Numbered from the stretch's first letter, positions 27,108-35,714 are shown. The stretch is DNA of 64,000 bases from Micromonospora sp. NBC_00389 (GCF_036059255.1 NZ_CP107947.1:6138001-6202000), one strand, 5' to 3'. Translations and numbers: made by a program. Notes: generated by a model not told the origin, from the sequence alone.

Positions 27108-27584
27108 TCAGCGCAGCGTGGCGAGGTGCCGGTCCAGTGCGGCGTACGACTCGGCGGCGCCCTGCGCCATGCCGGAATCGGCCATGCCGTCGCGCTGCTC
27201 CTTGGTGTCGAACCGGGTCGTGCTGGTGATCACGGTGCCGCCGTCGCCCTCGGTGAAGACGATCGTCTCCACCGCCACCTGGCCCGGCATGCCCTCGAAC
27301 TCGAAGGTCTGCACGATCCGCTCCGGTGCGGCGATCTCCCGGAACTCGCCGCGGAACGCGTAGTCGTTGCCGTCCTCGGCGTGTTCGACGAAGCGGTAGC
27401 TGCCGCCCTCCCGGAAGTCGATCTCGATGTCCAGCGGGTTGCCCCGCCCCCACCACTGCCTCAGGTGCTCGGCCTGGGTGTGCGCGGCGAAGACCAGCTC
27501 GCGCGGGGCGTCGAAAGAACGGGTGAGGGTGATCTCCCGGTCGGACGGGAGGTCGATCACGAGGTCACGGAGCTCGCTCATCAC
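27108..27584 (-). CDS. SRPBCC (AHSA1-type) domain protein
   Basis: A 158-residue protein of the START/SRPBCC superfamily, AHSA1 branch: ITLTRSFDAPRELVFAAHTQ, then LRQWWGRG, YRFVEHAEDGNDYAFRGEF and GGTVITSTTRFDT. The fold makes a hydrophobic cavity for a small ligand. AAGGAG lies 10 bases before the ATG pair at 27584/27581. Its start overlaps the end of the ArsR-type gene by 20 bases, a very common operon in actinobacteria where the regulator controls both. Function of the ligand-binding protein is unknown. Confidence 0.87.
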   Translation of the reverse strand: MMSELRDLVIDLPSDREITLTRSFDAPRELVFAAHTQAEHLRQWWGRGNPLDIEIDFREGGSYRFVEHAEDGNDYAFRGEFREIAAPERIVQTFEFEGMPGQVAVETIVFTEGDGGTVITSTTRFDTKEQRDGMADSGMAQGAAESYAALDRHLATLR

Positions 27585-27909
27585 TGTTCTCCTTCAGATC
27601 GCGTAGGTAGTCGTCCAACCTGTCGTAACGGTCGTCCCAGAGCCGGCGGTACTGCTCGACCCATTCAGCAAGCGTGCGCAGCGGGGCCGGGTCGAGCCGG
27701 CATCGACGCCACTGCGCCTCACGGGTCCGCACGATCAACCCGGCGCGTTCCAGCACGTTGAGGTGCTTGGAGATCGCCTGCACGCTGATCGGGAACGGCT
27801 CCGCCAACTCGTTGACCGTCGCCTCGCCAGCCGCCAGCCGGGCCAGGATGGCCCGCCGGGTCGGATCGGCGAGAGCGGCGAACACCGCGCTGACCGGATC
27901 TGTCGTCAT
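27565..27909 (-). CDS. ArsR-family regulator
   Basis: A 114-residue winged-helix repressor: MTTDPVSAVFAALADPTRRAILARLAAGEATVNELAEPFP, followed by the recognition helix ISVQAISKHLNVLERAGLI and the wing VRTREAQWRRCRL. The C-terminal helix LAEWVEQYRRLWDDRYDRLDDYL is typical of the sub-group coupled to SRPBCC genes. No metal-binding cysteine pair is present, so it is not a metal sensor. It shares a coupled operon with the SRPBCC gene. Tandem dyads just upstream of the start suggest autoregulation. Confidence 0.88.
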   Translation of the reverse strand: MTTDPVSAVFAALADPTRRAILARLAAGEATVNELAEPFPISVQAISKHLNVLERAGLIVRTREAQWRRCRLDPAPLRTLAEWVEQYRRLWDDRYDRLDDYLRDLKENSDERAP

Positions 27910-27918
27910 TAGTCGCTC

Positions 27919-27950
27919 TCAACCATCTGGGTTATCAACCGTTGGGTTGA
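27919..27950. promoter_or_regulatory. Tandem operator upstream of the ArsR gene
   Basis: Two adjacent 16-base motifs, tcaaccatctgggtta and tcaaccgttgggttga. The second is a near-perfect dyad (tcaacc / ggttga). They start 10 bases upstream of the ArsR start codon in an AT-richer stretch (gaatatacc), consistent with a repressor site over the promoter. Confidence 0.6.
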
Positions 27951-28071
27951 ATATACCGCTCACCGGGGTTCCGTCAACCCCGTCAGGAGAAGCCGGTCCG
28001 GCACCGGTGTGATTCGGACCGGCGCCGGGGTATGAGTGGCGATCACCGATCGACGGCCGAGAGGAACCGAC

Positions 28072-28512
28072 GTGGCGAGCATCCGCGCCCTCGTTCTCAA
28101 CTGCACCCTCAAGCCGTCGCCGGTCCCGTCCAGCTCCGAACAGCTCGGTCGGGAGGTGCTGGCCGAACTCACCATGCAGGGTGTGGACGGCGAGATGCTC
28201 CGGGTGGTCGACCACGACGTGCAGTTCGGGGTGTCGACGGACGAGGGCGACGGGGACGGCGCGCACCACACCATCGGCCAGGTGCAGCAGGCACTCAACG
28301 AGGTCGGGTTCACCTGCGCCGGAGCCGGCGCCACCTACTGGGTCGGCGAGGCGCTGCACACACTGGACTACCAGGATGCCGGCCCCAAGCCCGACACCAC
28401 CGGCCGCACCACGAAGACGCTGGCACTCAACAGCGCACACCTGGCCCGGCTGCTTGCCGAACAGCCGTACCCGCCGCCGGACGCGAAGGGCGCCGGCCGC
28501 GAGCCGGCCTGA
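28072..28512 (+). pseudogene. Flavodoxin-like NAD(P)H reductase with internal deletion
   Basis: The open frame gives 146 residues. The N-terminus (RALVLNCTLKPSPVPSSSEQL) is the first strand and FMN-phosphate loop of NADPH-dependent FMN reductases, and GAHHTIGQVQQALNEVGFTC plus ATYWVGEALHTLDY is the C-terminal part. The middle, which in relatives holds the second flavin-binding loop (the TPTWVG-like region, roughly 60 residues), is missing: GVSTDEGDGD runs directly into GAHHTIG at about nucleotide 28255. The GGGGACGGCGCG sequence there could be the join of a deletion in frame. GTG at 28072 has GAGAGGA nearby. It might still be translated, but flavin binding looks lost. Confidence 0.6.
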
Positions 28513-28534
28513 CGTCAGGTGCCGGGCGGGGCGG

Positions 28535-29026
28535 TCAGCGCCAGCCGTAGCCGGCGCGCAGGGCCTGCCCGACCCGGTCGAACCGGGGCCGGTCCAGCAC
28601 GGCTCCTTCGCGGCGGATGCTGTCCTCGCGCATGGTGAGCACCCGGTCCAGCCGGACCCAGCTCGGCCGGTTGTCCCTGTCCCATTCACCGGGCCCGAGC
28701 GCGAACCAGTGCCGCTGCCCGTGCCGCTCGCTCTGGCTGGACAGCATCAGCCCGAACAGCGTCCGGCTGTGCCGGCCGACAACCAGCACCGGCCGGTCCT
28801 TGCCCTGCCGGGGGTCATCCTCGTACGGCACCCAGGTCCACACGATCTCCCCGGGGTCGGCTTGGCCGTCCCGCTCGGGGGCGTAGGTCAGCTCCCGCCG
28901 CTGCAACGCGCTCACCTGGCGCTGGCGGGCCACCTTCGCCGGGGCCGGACCGGACCGCCGGGGCGACGGGATCGCGGCGCCCACCCGTGAGATGCGCGCT
29001 GCCACATTCCTCAACAGACCAGCCAC
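28535..29026 (-). CDS. PemK/MazF-family toxin-like protein
   Basis: A 163-residue protein. The PemK/MazF-like barrel starts at about residue 55: PGEIVWTWVPYEDDPRQGKDRPVLVVGRHS, with the typical G-x-D-R-P-V-L-V pattern, then FGLMLSSQSERHG and SWVRLDRVLTM. MazF-type proteins are mRNA interferases, but this actinobacterial sub-group has a longer N-terminus (Arg/Pro-rich, residues 1-50) and usually stands alone. No antitoxin gene lies beside it. The start is GTG at 29026. It converges with the deleted reductase and is divergent from the OsmC gene. Confidence 0.72.
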   Translation of the reverse strand: MAGLLRNVAARISRVGAAIPSPRRSGPAPAKVARQRQVSALQRRELTYAPERDGQADPGEIVWTWVPYEDDPRQGKDRPVLVVGRHSRTLFGLMLSSQSERHGQRHWFALGPGEWDRDNRPSWVRLDRVLTMREDSIRREGAVLDRPRFDRVGQALRAGYGWR

Positions 29027-29120
29027 GGCGGGCAGCCTACCGGTCCCGCAGCGGCCGTCGAAGCGGGCGGTACTACGGCAGACTGGTGCGCGGCATCGCG
29101 ACGACGCGGAGGTACGCGCA

Positions 29121-29552
29121 GTGACCATCGAGGTACGTACCAGGAGTCTGCCCGGGGCGGTTACGGCACTCGGTTCCGCCGGGGCGTACACCCTGGTGGT
29201 GGACCGGCCGGTGGACGGCGGCGGTGGCGGGCTCGGGTTCAACGGGGGCCAACTGCTCTACCTCGCGGTCGCCGGCTGCGTCTCCAACGACCTGTTCCGG
29301 GAGGCGCGGGCGGCCGGCCTCGACCTGCACCGGGTCGAGGTGACGGTGCGGGGCGACTTCACCGGCGAGCCGGCCGTGTCCACGGAGGTCCGCTACGACG
29401 TACGGGTCGAGGGCGACGCCCCGCCGGAGGTGCTCCGGGCACTGGTCGAGCGGGTGGACGCGATCGCCGAGATCCCCAACTCGCTGCGCGGTGGCACCCC
29501 CGTACGGCTGGGTCGAACCGAGATCGCCGGCGCCGGGCGTACCGATGACTGA
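29121..29552 (+). CDS. OsmC-family protein
   Basis: A 143-residue OsmC-like protein: GGGGGLGFNGGQLLYLAVAGCVSND with the conserved redox Cys, VEVTVRGDFTGEPAVSTEVRYDVRVEG, and VERVDAIAEIPNSLRGGTPV. OsmC proteins reduce organic hydroperoxides through two cysteines; the second Cys normally found in the C-terminal part (often CPV) is replaced here, so peroxidase activity is doubtful. GTG at 29121 has CGGAGG 8-10 bases upstream. Its end overlaps the NUDIX gene. Confidence 0.8.
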   Translation: MTIEVRTRSLPGAVTALGSAGAYTLVVDRPVDGGGGGLGFNGGQLLYLAVAGCVSNDLFREARAAGLDLHRVEVTVRGDFTGEPAVSTEVRYDVRVEGDAPPEVLRALVERVDAIAEIPNSLRGGTPVRLGRTEIAGAGRTDD

Positions 29553-30060
29553 GCTGCCACACGACCTGCCGATCCTGGAGCGGAGCGCGGTGCGGGTGGT
29601 GGTCCGCGACGGCGCCGACCGGGTGCTGCTGTTCCACACCCGCGACCCGGACCACCCGCGGCTGGGCACCTGGTGGGAGCTGCCCGGCGGTGGCATGGAC
29701 CCCGGGGAGACCTACCGCGACACGGCGGTGCGGGAACTGCGGGAGGAGACCGGCATCGCGGTCACCGCCGACCAGGTGGGCCCGCCGACCTGGCGGCGGC
29801 GTGCGAGCTTCCTGCACCGCCAACTACGCCACGTCCAGGACGAGGTGGTCGTCGCGGTACGGCTGGACGGCCCCGGTCCGGACGTGGACGAGGCGCAGCG
29901 ACTCGACTACGAGCTGGAGGACTACTTCGGCTTCCGCTGGTGGCCGCTGCCCGAGGTGGTGGCCAGCTCGGCCCGCTTCTACCCGGGACGGCTCCCCCGG
30001 CTGATCACGCCCTTCCTGGCCGGCGAGGAGATCGACGAACCGTTCGAACTGTTCTCGTGA
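29545..30060 (+). CDS. NUDIX hydrolase
   Basis: A 171-residue hydrolase with a complete Nudix box, GGGMDPGETYRDTAVRELREETG (residues about 49-71, G-x5-E-x7-R-E-U-x-E-E-x-G-U). It would cleave nucleoside diphosphate-linked compounds with Mg2+; the substrate is unknown. An FHTRDPDHPRLGTWWELPG strand precedes the box, and a C-terminal YFGFRWWPLPEVVAS is common in ADP-sugar or coenzyme-type members. ATG at 29545 overlaps the OsmC stop by 8 bases, so the two are translationally coupled. Confidence 0.87.
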   Translation: MTELPHDLPILERSAVRVVVRDGADRVLLFHTRDPDHPRLGTWWELPGGGMDPGETYRDTAVRELREETGIAVTADQVGPPTWRRRASFLHRQLRHVQDEVVVAVRLDGPGPDVDEAQRLDYELEDYFGFRWWPLPEVVASSARFYPGRLPRLITPFLAGEEIDEPFELFS

Positions 30061-30110
30061 ACCGGGTCAGCGAGGATGCCGGACCGAGCGGCGGCGGGCA
30101 GAGTGGGGGC

Positions 30111-31355
30111 ATGACGAGCGACCTGCACGGCCCGCTGTCCCGGTACGCCGAGAACCTGCACGCTCAGATCGGCGCCGAGCACCACGTCGCCTCCCCGCTC
30201 GGCGCCTGGCTGCTGCTCGCGCTCTCCGCCACGGCGGCGACCGACCCCCGTGCGGTCGACCGCAGAGCGGCCGACGGGTTGGCGGAGGCCCTCGGCACCG
30301 ACCTGACCAGCGCGGCCGAGGTCGCCCGCGCGCTGCTGGACGCGCCGCATCCGCTGGTCGCGTCCGCCACCGCGCTCTGGCACCGGCCGGGGCAGGGCGA
30401 CGGGGGACCGTCCGACTGGCGGGCCGCGCTGCCCGCGGCGACCGAGGTCGGCGCGCTACCCGACCAGGCCGGGTTGGACGCCTGGGCGCGTGAGAACACC
30501 CTCGGCCTGATCGAGACGTTCCCGCTGCGGGTCGGGCCGGACGTGGTGCTGGCCCTGGCCAGCGCACTGGCCACCCGGATCTCCTGGGCCGACCCGTTCG
30601 AGGTCGCCGACGCTGACGCGCTCGGCGTCGACAGTGCCTGGGCGACCAAGCTGCGCCGGGCGCTGCGCAGCCCGGGCCACGGCCACTGGGCCGCCATCGC
30701 GACGACCCCGGGGGCCGGTGACCTGATCGTGCACGCCGCGCCAGCCCAGGCGACCGACGGCGCGGGGCTGGTCGTCGTCTCGGTGGCCGCCGCGCCGCAG
30801 GTGCCGCCGGCCGAGGTGCTGGCCGCCGCGTACCAGCTCAGCGCCGGCGCGGCCGACGGCGCCGAGCCGGCCGGACGCCGCTCGCTGTTCGACCTACCGC
30901 TCGGCGACGCTCCGCTGTGGACGCTGCGCGAGGAGCGGGTACGGACCCGGGCCCGCGACGGCCGAGAGGAGCGACACCGCGCGGTACTCCCCTGCTGGTC
31001 GGCCCGGAGCGAGCATGACCTGACGGCTCCGAAACTGGGCTTCCCGGCCGCGTCGGCGACGTTGGCGACCGCGCTGGCCCTGCCGGTGGAGACCTTCGAG
31101 GCGCGTCAGGCGGCGATGGCCCGGTTCGGCCGGTACGGCTTCGAGGCGGCGGCAGTGACCGGGATGTTCGGCCTGACCAGCCTGCCGCCGGAGGGCGTCG
31201 CCCGCACCGCCGAGTTGCGCTTCGGCCACCCGTACGCGGTGGTCGCGGTCGCCACCGATACCCGGCCGGACGGCACCACCGGGCCCTGGCACGGGGTGCC
31301 GGTCTTCTCCGGCTGGGTCGCCGACCCGGAGGAGCTGCCCGAGGCCGACGCCTGA
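30111..31355 (+). CDS. Serpin-like protein
   Basis: A 414-residue protein resembling bacterial serpins. The most telling stretch is WARENTLGLIETFPLRVGPDVVLALASALATRISWADPF (about residues 130-168), which matches the serpin helix F / strand 3A motif (N-x-x-G-L-I ... V-L-x-S-A-L-x-x-x-x-W). Near the C-terminus, a hinge-type region AEL and FGHPYAVVAVATDTR resembles the strands after the reactive loop. The canonical reactive-centre residues cannot be placed with confidence, and the N-terminal part (residues 1-90) is Ala-rich. There is no signal peptide. It lies 50 bases after the NUDIX gene. Confidence 0.55.
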   Translation: MTSDLHGPLSRYAENLHAQIGAEHHVASPLGAWLLLALSATAATDPRAVDRRAADGLAEALGTDLTSAAEVARALLDAPHPLVASATALWHRPGQGDGGPSDWRAALPAATEVGALPDQAGLDAWARENTLGLIETFPLRVGPDVVLALASALATRISWADPFEVADADALGVDSAWATKLRRALRSPGHGHWAAIATTPGAGDLIVHAAPAQATDGAGLVVVSVAAAPQVPPAEVLAAAYQLSAGAADGAEPAGRRSLFDLPLGDAPLWTLREERVRTRARDGREERHRAVLPCWSARSEHDLTAPKLGFPAASATLATALALPVETFEARQAAMARFGRYGFEAAAVTGMFGLTSLPPEGVARTAELRFGHPYAVVAVATDTRPDGTTGPWHGVPVFSGWVADPEELPEADA

Positions 31356-31431
31356 GCCAGGGAGTTCCGTGCGCAGTGACGAAGCGCCGGCGGCCCGCAC
31401 GCTTTGTCAGCGGCAGATGAGGTCACCGAAA

Positions 31432-31920
31432 CTACAGCAGCCCACGTTTGGCCATATGGGCTCGCAACGTCTCGGCGTCCTCGGCGGACATCAACCGACG
31501 TGGGATGACGGTCGCCGGCATCTGGCCGACGTACACGATCCAGAACTCCGGGGTATCCCTTACCTGGGCGACCCCGTCCCAGGCGATGCCGCCGGACTCC
31601 GAGCCGCTGCGCATCATGATGTTGTCATCGGTGATGTCGTAGCTGCCCTCGACAGCGTAACGACTGGAGCGGCGCCGGGCGCGCAACCGCACCCACGGCG
31701 AGTACAGCAGCGACAGCAGGCCACCCACGACCATCGCAATCCACAGCGGTGAGATCTGCTCGCCCCACGCGAACCCCCGCGAGACGGCCAAACCGATCGC
31801 CCCGACCACCGCCAGCGCCGCGCCGATATAGCCGAACCTGCGCAGCCGCACGCTGCTGAGAGCAGCGGCCACGCGACCTGGGTAGGCGGGATCGGCTGGG
31901 ACGTCAAAACGGATGTGCAC
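31432..31920 (-). CDS. Small membrane protein (YcxB-like)
   Basis: A 162-residue protein with two transmembrane helices (FGYIGAALAVVGAIGLAV and LWIAMVVGGLLSLLYSPWV) followed by a soluble beta-rich domain: YDITDDNIMMRSGSESGGIAWDGVAQVRDTPEFWIVYVG and a C-terminal helix. This order, short cytoplasmic N-terminus, helix hairpin and then a WDGV-type PH-like domain, is that of YcxB-like proteins of unknown role. GTG at 31920 (MHIRFDVP) is used as start. It is convergent with the serpin-like gene. Confidence 0.65.
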   Translation of the reverse strand: MHIRFDVPADPAYPGRVAAALSSVRLRRFGYIGAALAVVGAIGLAVSRGFAWGEQISPLWIAMVVGGLLSLLYSPWVRLRARRRSSRYAVEGSYDITDDNIMMRSGSESGGIAWDGVAQVRDTPEFWIVYVGQMPATVIPRRLMSAEDAETLRAHMAKRGLL

Positions 31921-32075
31921 GCAAGAACGATAGTGCCCCCACCCGCCGCCCGGGCGGCGCCTGACCTCCGGCCCGCTGGCCGGACGTCGGGGCCGCCCGT
32001 GTCAGCGGCAGGTCCGTGCACGAATCTCGTGAGTGCGGTGTCGGTGTGCGAGCCCTCAGTGGCGCTGTTGAGGGG

Positions 32076-32927
32076 TTAGCGGTTCTCGGTGTCGAGAGCC
32101 GCGATCAGCTCGGCAGCCGGGGTACTTTGCGGCCGGTCGCTGACCTGGCCGTCACCGATCTCGACGATTCGCCACTGACCATCGTCACGCAGAGCGAAGT
32201 CCGCCGTCACGAACGGCAGGTCCAAGGCCCGCACCGAGGCCTCCACGGCCGACGGGTCGAACTCCGCGGCGGGCTGGTGCTCCGGGGTATCCGGGTGAGC
32301 GGTGACCAGACGGCAGAAACCCTCGACCCACCATGTCCGCACCTCCGCACCGACGAACGACTCGAACCGGCGCAGCACAAAGCCGCCGACGTAGGCGTCA
32401 CCACGCAACTGCCGAAACCGGCTCGCCACCCGCCATGCCGCGTCGCGATCAGCCACGTCCGGGATGAACGACGCCTCGTGCCAATAGTGCTTCATCGACT
32501 TGCTGTAGTCGCGCAGCACCGCCGGGCCGGCGCCGAAAGCCGCGCAAGCTTGAAGGAAATCGCGGCGATCGTCGCCGGAGGTCCAGACCGACTCCGGAGT
32601 GTGAGCCTCGATCACGGAGTACCAACCAGGAAGCTCATGTGCCCGCCGGTACTGCTCGGGGCCGGTCCGCACGCTCACACCACGACCCGCGAGGGCACCC
32701 ACCAACGCTGCGTACTGCTCACCTCGCAGCATCCACCCCCGGTAGACCGCATCCGCACCCTCGGGAACCCTGCCGACCGCCGTCCCGTCCGCCTGCCCGC
32801 GAACAAAGGCGTCGTGGTCGATCACCGCGACTTCGATCCCGGCCCGACCGGCCGCTTCGGCCTCCTCGGCGAAGTGCTCGTCCGGGCAGCGGGGGCGCAA
32901 CACATCGGCGGGCACCAGCAACATCAT
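32076..32927 (-). CDS. ATP-grasp-like protein (DUF4343 type)
   Basis: A 283-residue protein with an ATP-grasp-like C-terminal half: GPAVLRDYSKSMKHYWHEASF and VGGFVLRRFESFVGAEVRTWWVEG, then LPFVTADFALRDDGQWRIVEIGDGQVSD, where the Glu of VEIGDGQ is the expected metal ligand. Such proteins form amide or ester bonds using ATP, but the substrate here is unknown. ATG at 32927 or 32924 starts the conserved part; the open frame extends to 33158 without a good ribosome site. The 228-base gap to the divergent DinB gene holds nothing I recognise. Confidence 0.65.
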   Translation of the reverse strand: MMLLVPADVLRPRCPDEHFAEEAEAAGRAGIEVAVIDHDAFVRGQADGTAVGRVPEGADAVYRGWMLRGEQYAALVGALAGRGVSVRTGPEQYRRAHELPGWYSVIEAHTPESVWTSGDDRRDFLQACAAFGAGPAVLRDYSKSMKHYWHEASFIPDVADRDAAWRVASRFRQLRGDAYVGGFVLRRFESFVGAEVRTWWVEGFCRLVTAHPDTPEHQPAAEFDPSAVEASVRALDLPFVTADFALRDDGQWRIVEIGDGQVSDRPQSTPAAELIAALDTENR

Positions 32928-33156
32928 GCGACAACGATCAGCTAAACAGCCGACCAATGCATCCGAGTATCCACCTCCGGCCTGCTCAGCCAGGTCACGT
33001 CCGCGCCGTTGAGGCCCGACATCACCGTCTACCCGCGGTAACGGGTGCGCTGGTGGCAGCCCCATCTCACCGCGGCAGATGCTGACCGCTCCAGCCGGGC
33101 GCTGATCTTGTAGACGACACCTCGCACGATGGCTTGGATAAGGAAAACTGGCGGGC

Positions 33157-33747
33157 ATGGCTGACTTGGGCGATGCGAAGGCCGCGCTGCACCACTACCT
33201 CCAGGCGACTCGCGAAGACCTGATCTGGAAGGTCGACGGGCTGAGCGAACGCGAAGCCAGAATGCCCCGCACTGCGACCGGCAACAACCTACTGGGAGTC
33301 CTCAAGCACTGCCTCAATGTCGAAGCCGGCTACTTCGGGCCGACCTTCGGGCGCGAATTCCCGACGCCTGAGGAACTGGTCCCCATGCAGGCGTTCGAGG
33401 AGGACCCGCAGGCAGACTGGTACGCGACGGAGGAGGAGACGAAGGATGGACTGATCGACCTGTATCGCCGCGTCGGGGTGTTCGCGGATCAGACGATCCA
33501 ACAGCTACCGCTCGACGCGCCGGGGCGGGTGCCGTGGTGGCGGCCAGGCAAACAGGCCGTGACGCTGCACAGGATCATCGTCCACGTGACCTGCGACCTC
33601 GCTCGTCACGCCGGTCACGCCGACATCATGCGCGAGCAGCACGACACGGCGATCGGCCTGCGGCGGGAGAACACCAGCATCCCCGACGACTATGACTGGC
33701 CGGCGTACGTCACCAAGCTGACGAAGCTCGCTGACCGATTCGGATAG
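33157..33747 (+). CDS. DinB/DUF664-family protein
   Basis: A 196-residue four-helix-bundle protein of the DinB family: LGDAKAALHHYLQATREDLIWKVDGLSEREARMP, with LLGVLKHCLNVEAGYF (metal-ligand His), and VTLHRIIVHVTCDLARHAGHADIMREQ (two further His, giving the three-His site). Members are metal-dependent and often act as thiol-dependent S-transferases (bacillithiol or mycothiol type). The start is ATG at 33157. It is divergent from the ATP-grasp gene. Confidence 0.83.
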   Translation: MADLGDAKAALHHYLQATREDLIWKVDGLSEREARMPRTATGNNLLGVLKHCLNVEAGYFGPTFGREFPTPEELVPMQAFEEDPQADWYATEEETKDGLIDLYRRVGVFADQTIQQLPLDAPGRVPWWRPGKQAVTLHRIIVHVTCDLARHAGHADIMREQHDTAIGLRRENTSIPDDYDWPAYVTKLTKLADRFG

Positions 33748-34032
33748 CCGTCCGGGTCCGTCGACACCGGCGGTGAGGTCAGCATCCACCGGCGACGTTG
33801 CGAGCGGCTGGCGATGTACCGGAGATCCGGGTGAGCGTCGCCGCCCTGCCGAGCTGCGACAATGAGCTTCCTGATCAGCCAGGCGTCCGCGTTGGCCAAC
33901 GCTCAGGGGCCGGCCTGACGGGCGGGACGCGGGTGGGAAGATTTTTTCCGGGGCCGTGTCGATCCGCGGGCCGCTCGTTCGACGTGTGGGGGCGAGGGCC
34001 GAGGGGCGGCCCCGCCGGACGAGGAGAACGCG
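33748..34032. other. Intergenic region without recognised gene
   Basis: The 285 bases carry no credible coding frame. A GGAGAA ribosome site for the next gene lies at the right end, and an A/T-rich run (gaagattttttcc) near 33937-33950 may be part of a promoter for the YCII/sigma operon. Confidence 0.4.
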
Positions 34033-34419
34033 ATGTCGAAGTACCTGCTGATCATGCGGGGCACCGATGAGACGAACGCGGCCATGATGGCTGATCTCGA
34101 CGAGATGATGGCCACGACCCGCCAGTTCATCGAGGACATGATGAAGGCCGACGTTCTCGTCGCGGCGGAAGGGCTGGACGATCCGGGCCAGGGCGTCGTG
34201 GTCGACTTCAGCGGCGAGGCGCCGGTGGTCACGGACGGGCCGTACGGCGAGACCAAGGAACTGTTCGGTGGCTACTTCCTGCTCGATGTCGCCACGAAAC
34301 AGGAGGCGGTCGAGTGGGCCAAGCGGGTCCCGGCGGTCCGCGGGTCCAAGATCGAGGTCCGGCGGGTGGCCGAGGCCGACGAGGTCCCGCAGGGCGGCGA
34401 GAGCAACGGCCAGATCTGA
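34033..34419 (+). CDS. YCII-related protein (sigma-factor partner)
   Basis: A 128-residue protein of the YCII/DGPF family: MSKYLLIMRGTDETNAAMMADLDEMM, then VVVDFSGEAPVVTDGPYGETKELFGGYFLL, where TDGPYGETKE is the family DGPF hallmark, and WAKRVPAVRGSKIEVRRV. YCII genes are regularly found next to ECF42-type sigma factors and may signal to them. The stop overlaps the start of the sigma gene by one base (TGATG). GAGGAGAACGCG precedes the ATG. Confidence 0.85.
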   Translation: MSKYLLIMRGTDETNAAMMADLDEMMATTRQFIEDMMKADVLVAAEGLDDPGQGVVVDFSGEAPVVTDGPYGETKELFGGYFLLDVATKQEAVEWAKRVPAVRGSKIEVRRVAEADEVPQGGESNGQI

Positions 34420-35633
34420 TGGCTACGGCCGACGTCGAGGCCGTCTGGCGGATCGAGTCGGCCCGGATCGTCGCCGCGCTGACCCGATTCACCGGCGATT
34501 TCGGGCTGGCCGAGGACGCGGCCCAGGAGGCGGTGGCTGAGGCGCTGGTGTCGTGGCCGCGTGCCGCTCCGGCCAATCCGGCCGGCTGGCTGATGGCCAC
34601 GGCCCGGCGGCGGGCGATCGACGCGATCCGCCGCCGGGCCGCCCTCCAGCACCGATACGCCCTGCTGGCGGCCGACCCCGCGGTCGACGAAGAAGTCGAC
34701 CCCGACAAGATCGACGACGACATCCTGGCGCTGATGTTCGTCAGCTGCCACCCGGTGCTCTCCCCGGAGGCCCGGGTGGCGCTGACCCTGCGCGTGGTCG
34801 GCGGCCTGTCCAGCGAGGAGATCGCCCGCGCGTTCCTCGTACCCGTGCCGACCGTGCAGGCCCGCATCACCCGGGGCAAGAAGACGATCGCGGCGGCCGG
34901 GGTGCCGTTCGAACTGCCGGCGGCCGGCGAGCGCCGGGAACGGCTGGGCGGCGTGCTCAGCGTCCTCTACGTGATCTTCACCGAGGGGTCGACGGCCACG
35001 TCGGGCGGCCGGCTGCTGCGCCCCGACCTCGCGTACGAGGCGATCCGGCTGGCCCGCACGCTGGCCGCGCTGCAGCCGGACGAGCCGGAGGTGCACGGCC
35101 TGCTCGCGCTGTGCGAGCTGACGGCCGCGCGCTTCCCGGCCCGGACCGGCCCGGACGGCTCGCCGGTCCTACTCGAGGACCAGGACCGGCGGCTCTGGGA
35201 CTTCCCGGCGATCCGCCGTGGGCTGGCCGCGCTGGCCAAGGCATCGACTCGCGGCCTCGGCCCCTACGGTCTGCAGGCCGCGATCGCCGCCACCCACGCG
35301 TCGGCACCCTCGGTCGAGGAGACCAACTGGGACCGGATCGTGGTGCTCTACGAGGCGCTCGGCCGGGTCGCGCCCTCCCCGCTGGTCGAGCTCAACCGGG
35401 CTGTCGCCGTGGCCATGGCCTCGGGTCCAGCGCAAGCCCTGGCCATAGTGGACGAGCTGATCGCCTCGGACCGGCTCCCCGGTTCGCATCTGGTTCCCAC
35501 CGTGCGCGGTGAGCTGCTGACCCGCCTCGGCCGGCGACCGGAGGCACGCGCCGAGCTGGAGCTGGCGGCCCGGCTGTGCGCCAACCAGCGCGAACGCTCA
35601 GTGCTGCTGCGGAAGGCAGCCGCGCTGGGCTGA
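34419..35633 (+). CDS. ECF-type sigma factor (ECF42-like)
   Basis: A 404-residue RNA polymerase sigma factor of the long SigJ/ECF42 type. Region 2 is at residues about 10-80 (ARIVAALTRFTGDFGLAEDAAQEAVAEALVSWP, then PAGWLMATARRRAIDAIRR), region 4 at about 105-160 (RVALTLRVVGGLSSEEIARAFLVPVPTVQARITRGKK). The large C-terminal extension (DUF6596, with GVLSVLYVIFTEGS, PEVHGLLALCELTAAR, and NRAVAVAMASGPAQAL) is typical of this class, which lacks anti-sigma partners and uses the extension as regulatory domain. ATG at 34419 overlaps the YCII stop. Confidence 0.88.
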   Translation: MATADVEAVWRIESARIVAALTRFTGDFGLAEDAAQEAVAEALVSWPRAAPANPAGWLMATARRRAIDAIRRRAALQHRYALLAADPAVDEEVDPDKIDDDILALMFVSCHPVLSPEARVALTLRVVGGLSSEEIARAFLVPVPTVQARITRGKKTIAAAGVPFELPAAGERRERLGGVLSVLYVIFTEGSTATSGGRLLRPDLAYEAIRLARTLAALQPDEPEVHGLLALCELTAARFPARTGPDGSPVLLEDQDRRLWDFPAIRRGLAALAKASTRGLGPYGLQAAIAATHASAPSVEETNWDRIVVLYEALGRVAPSPLVELNRAVAVAMASGPAQALAIVDELIASDRLPGSHLVPTVRGELLTRLGRRPEARAELELAARLCANQRERSVLLRKAAALG

Positions 35634-35714
35634 CTTCCCCAGCTCGGTCAGCCAGGATCCGAGCAGATGCGTTGTTTCCCTCCCCGCTTCGGCCGCTGGC
35701 CTCGGAGCAGTTGG

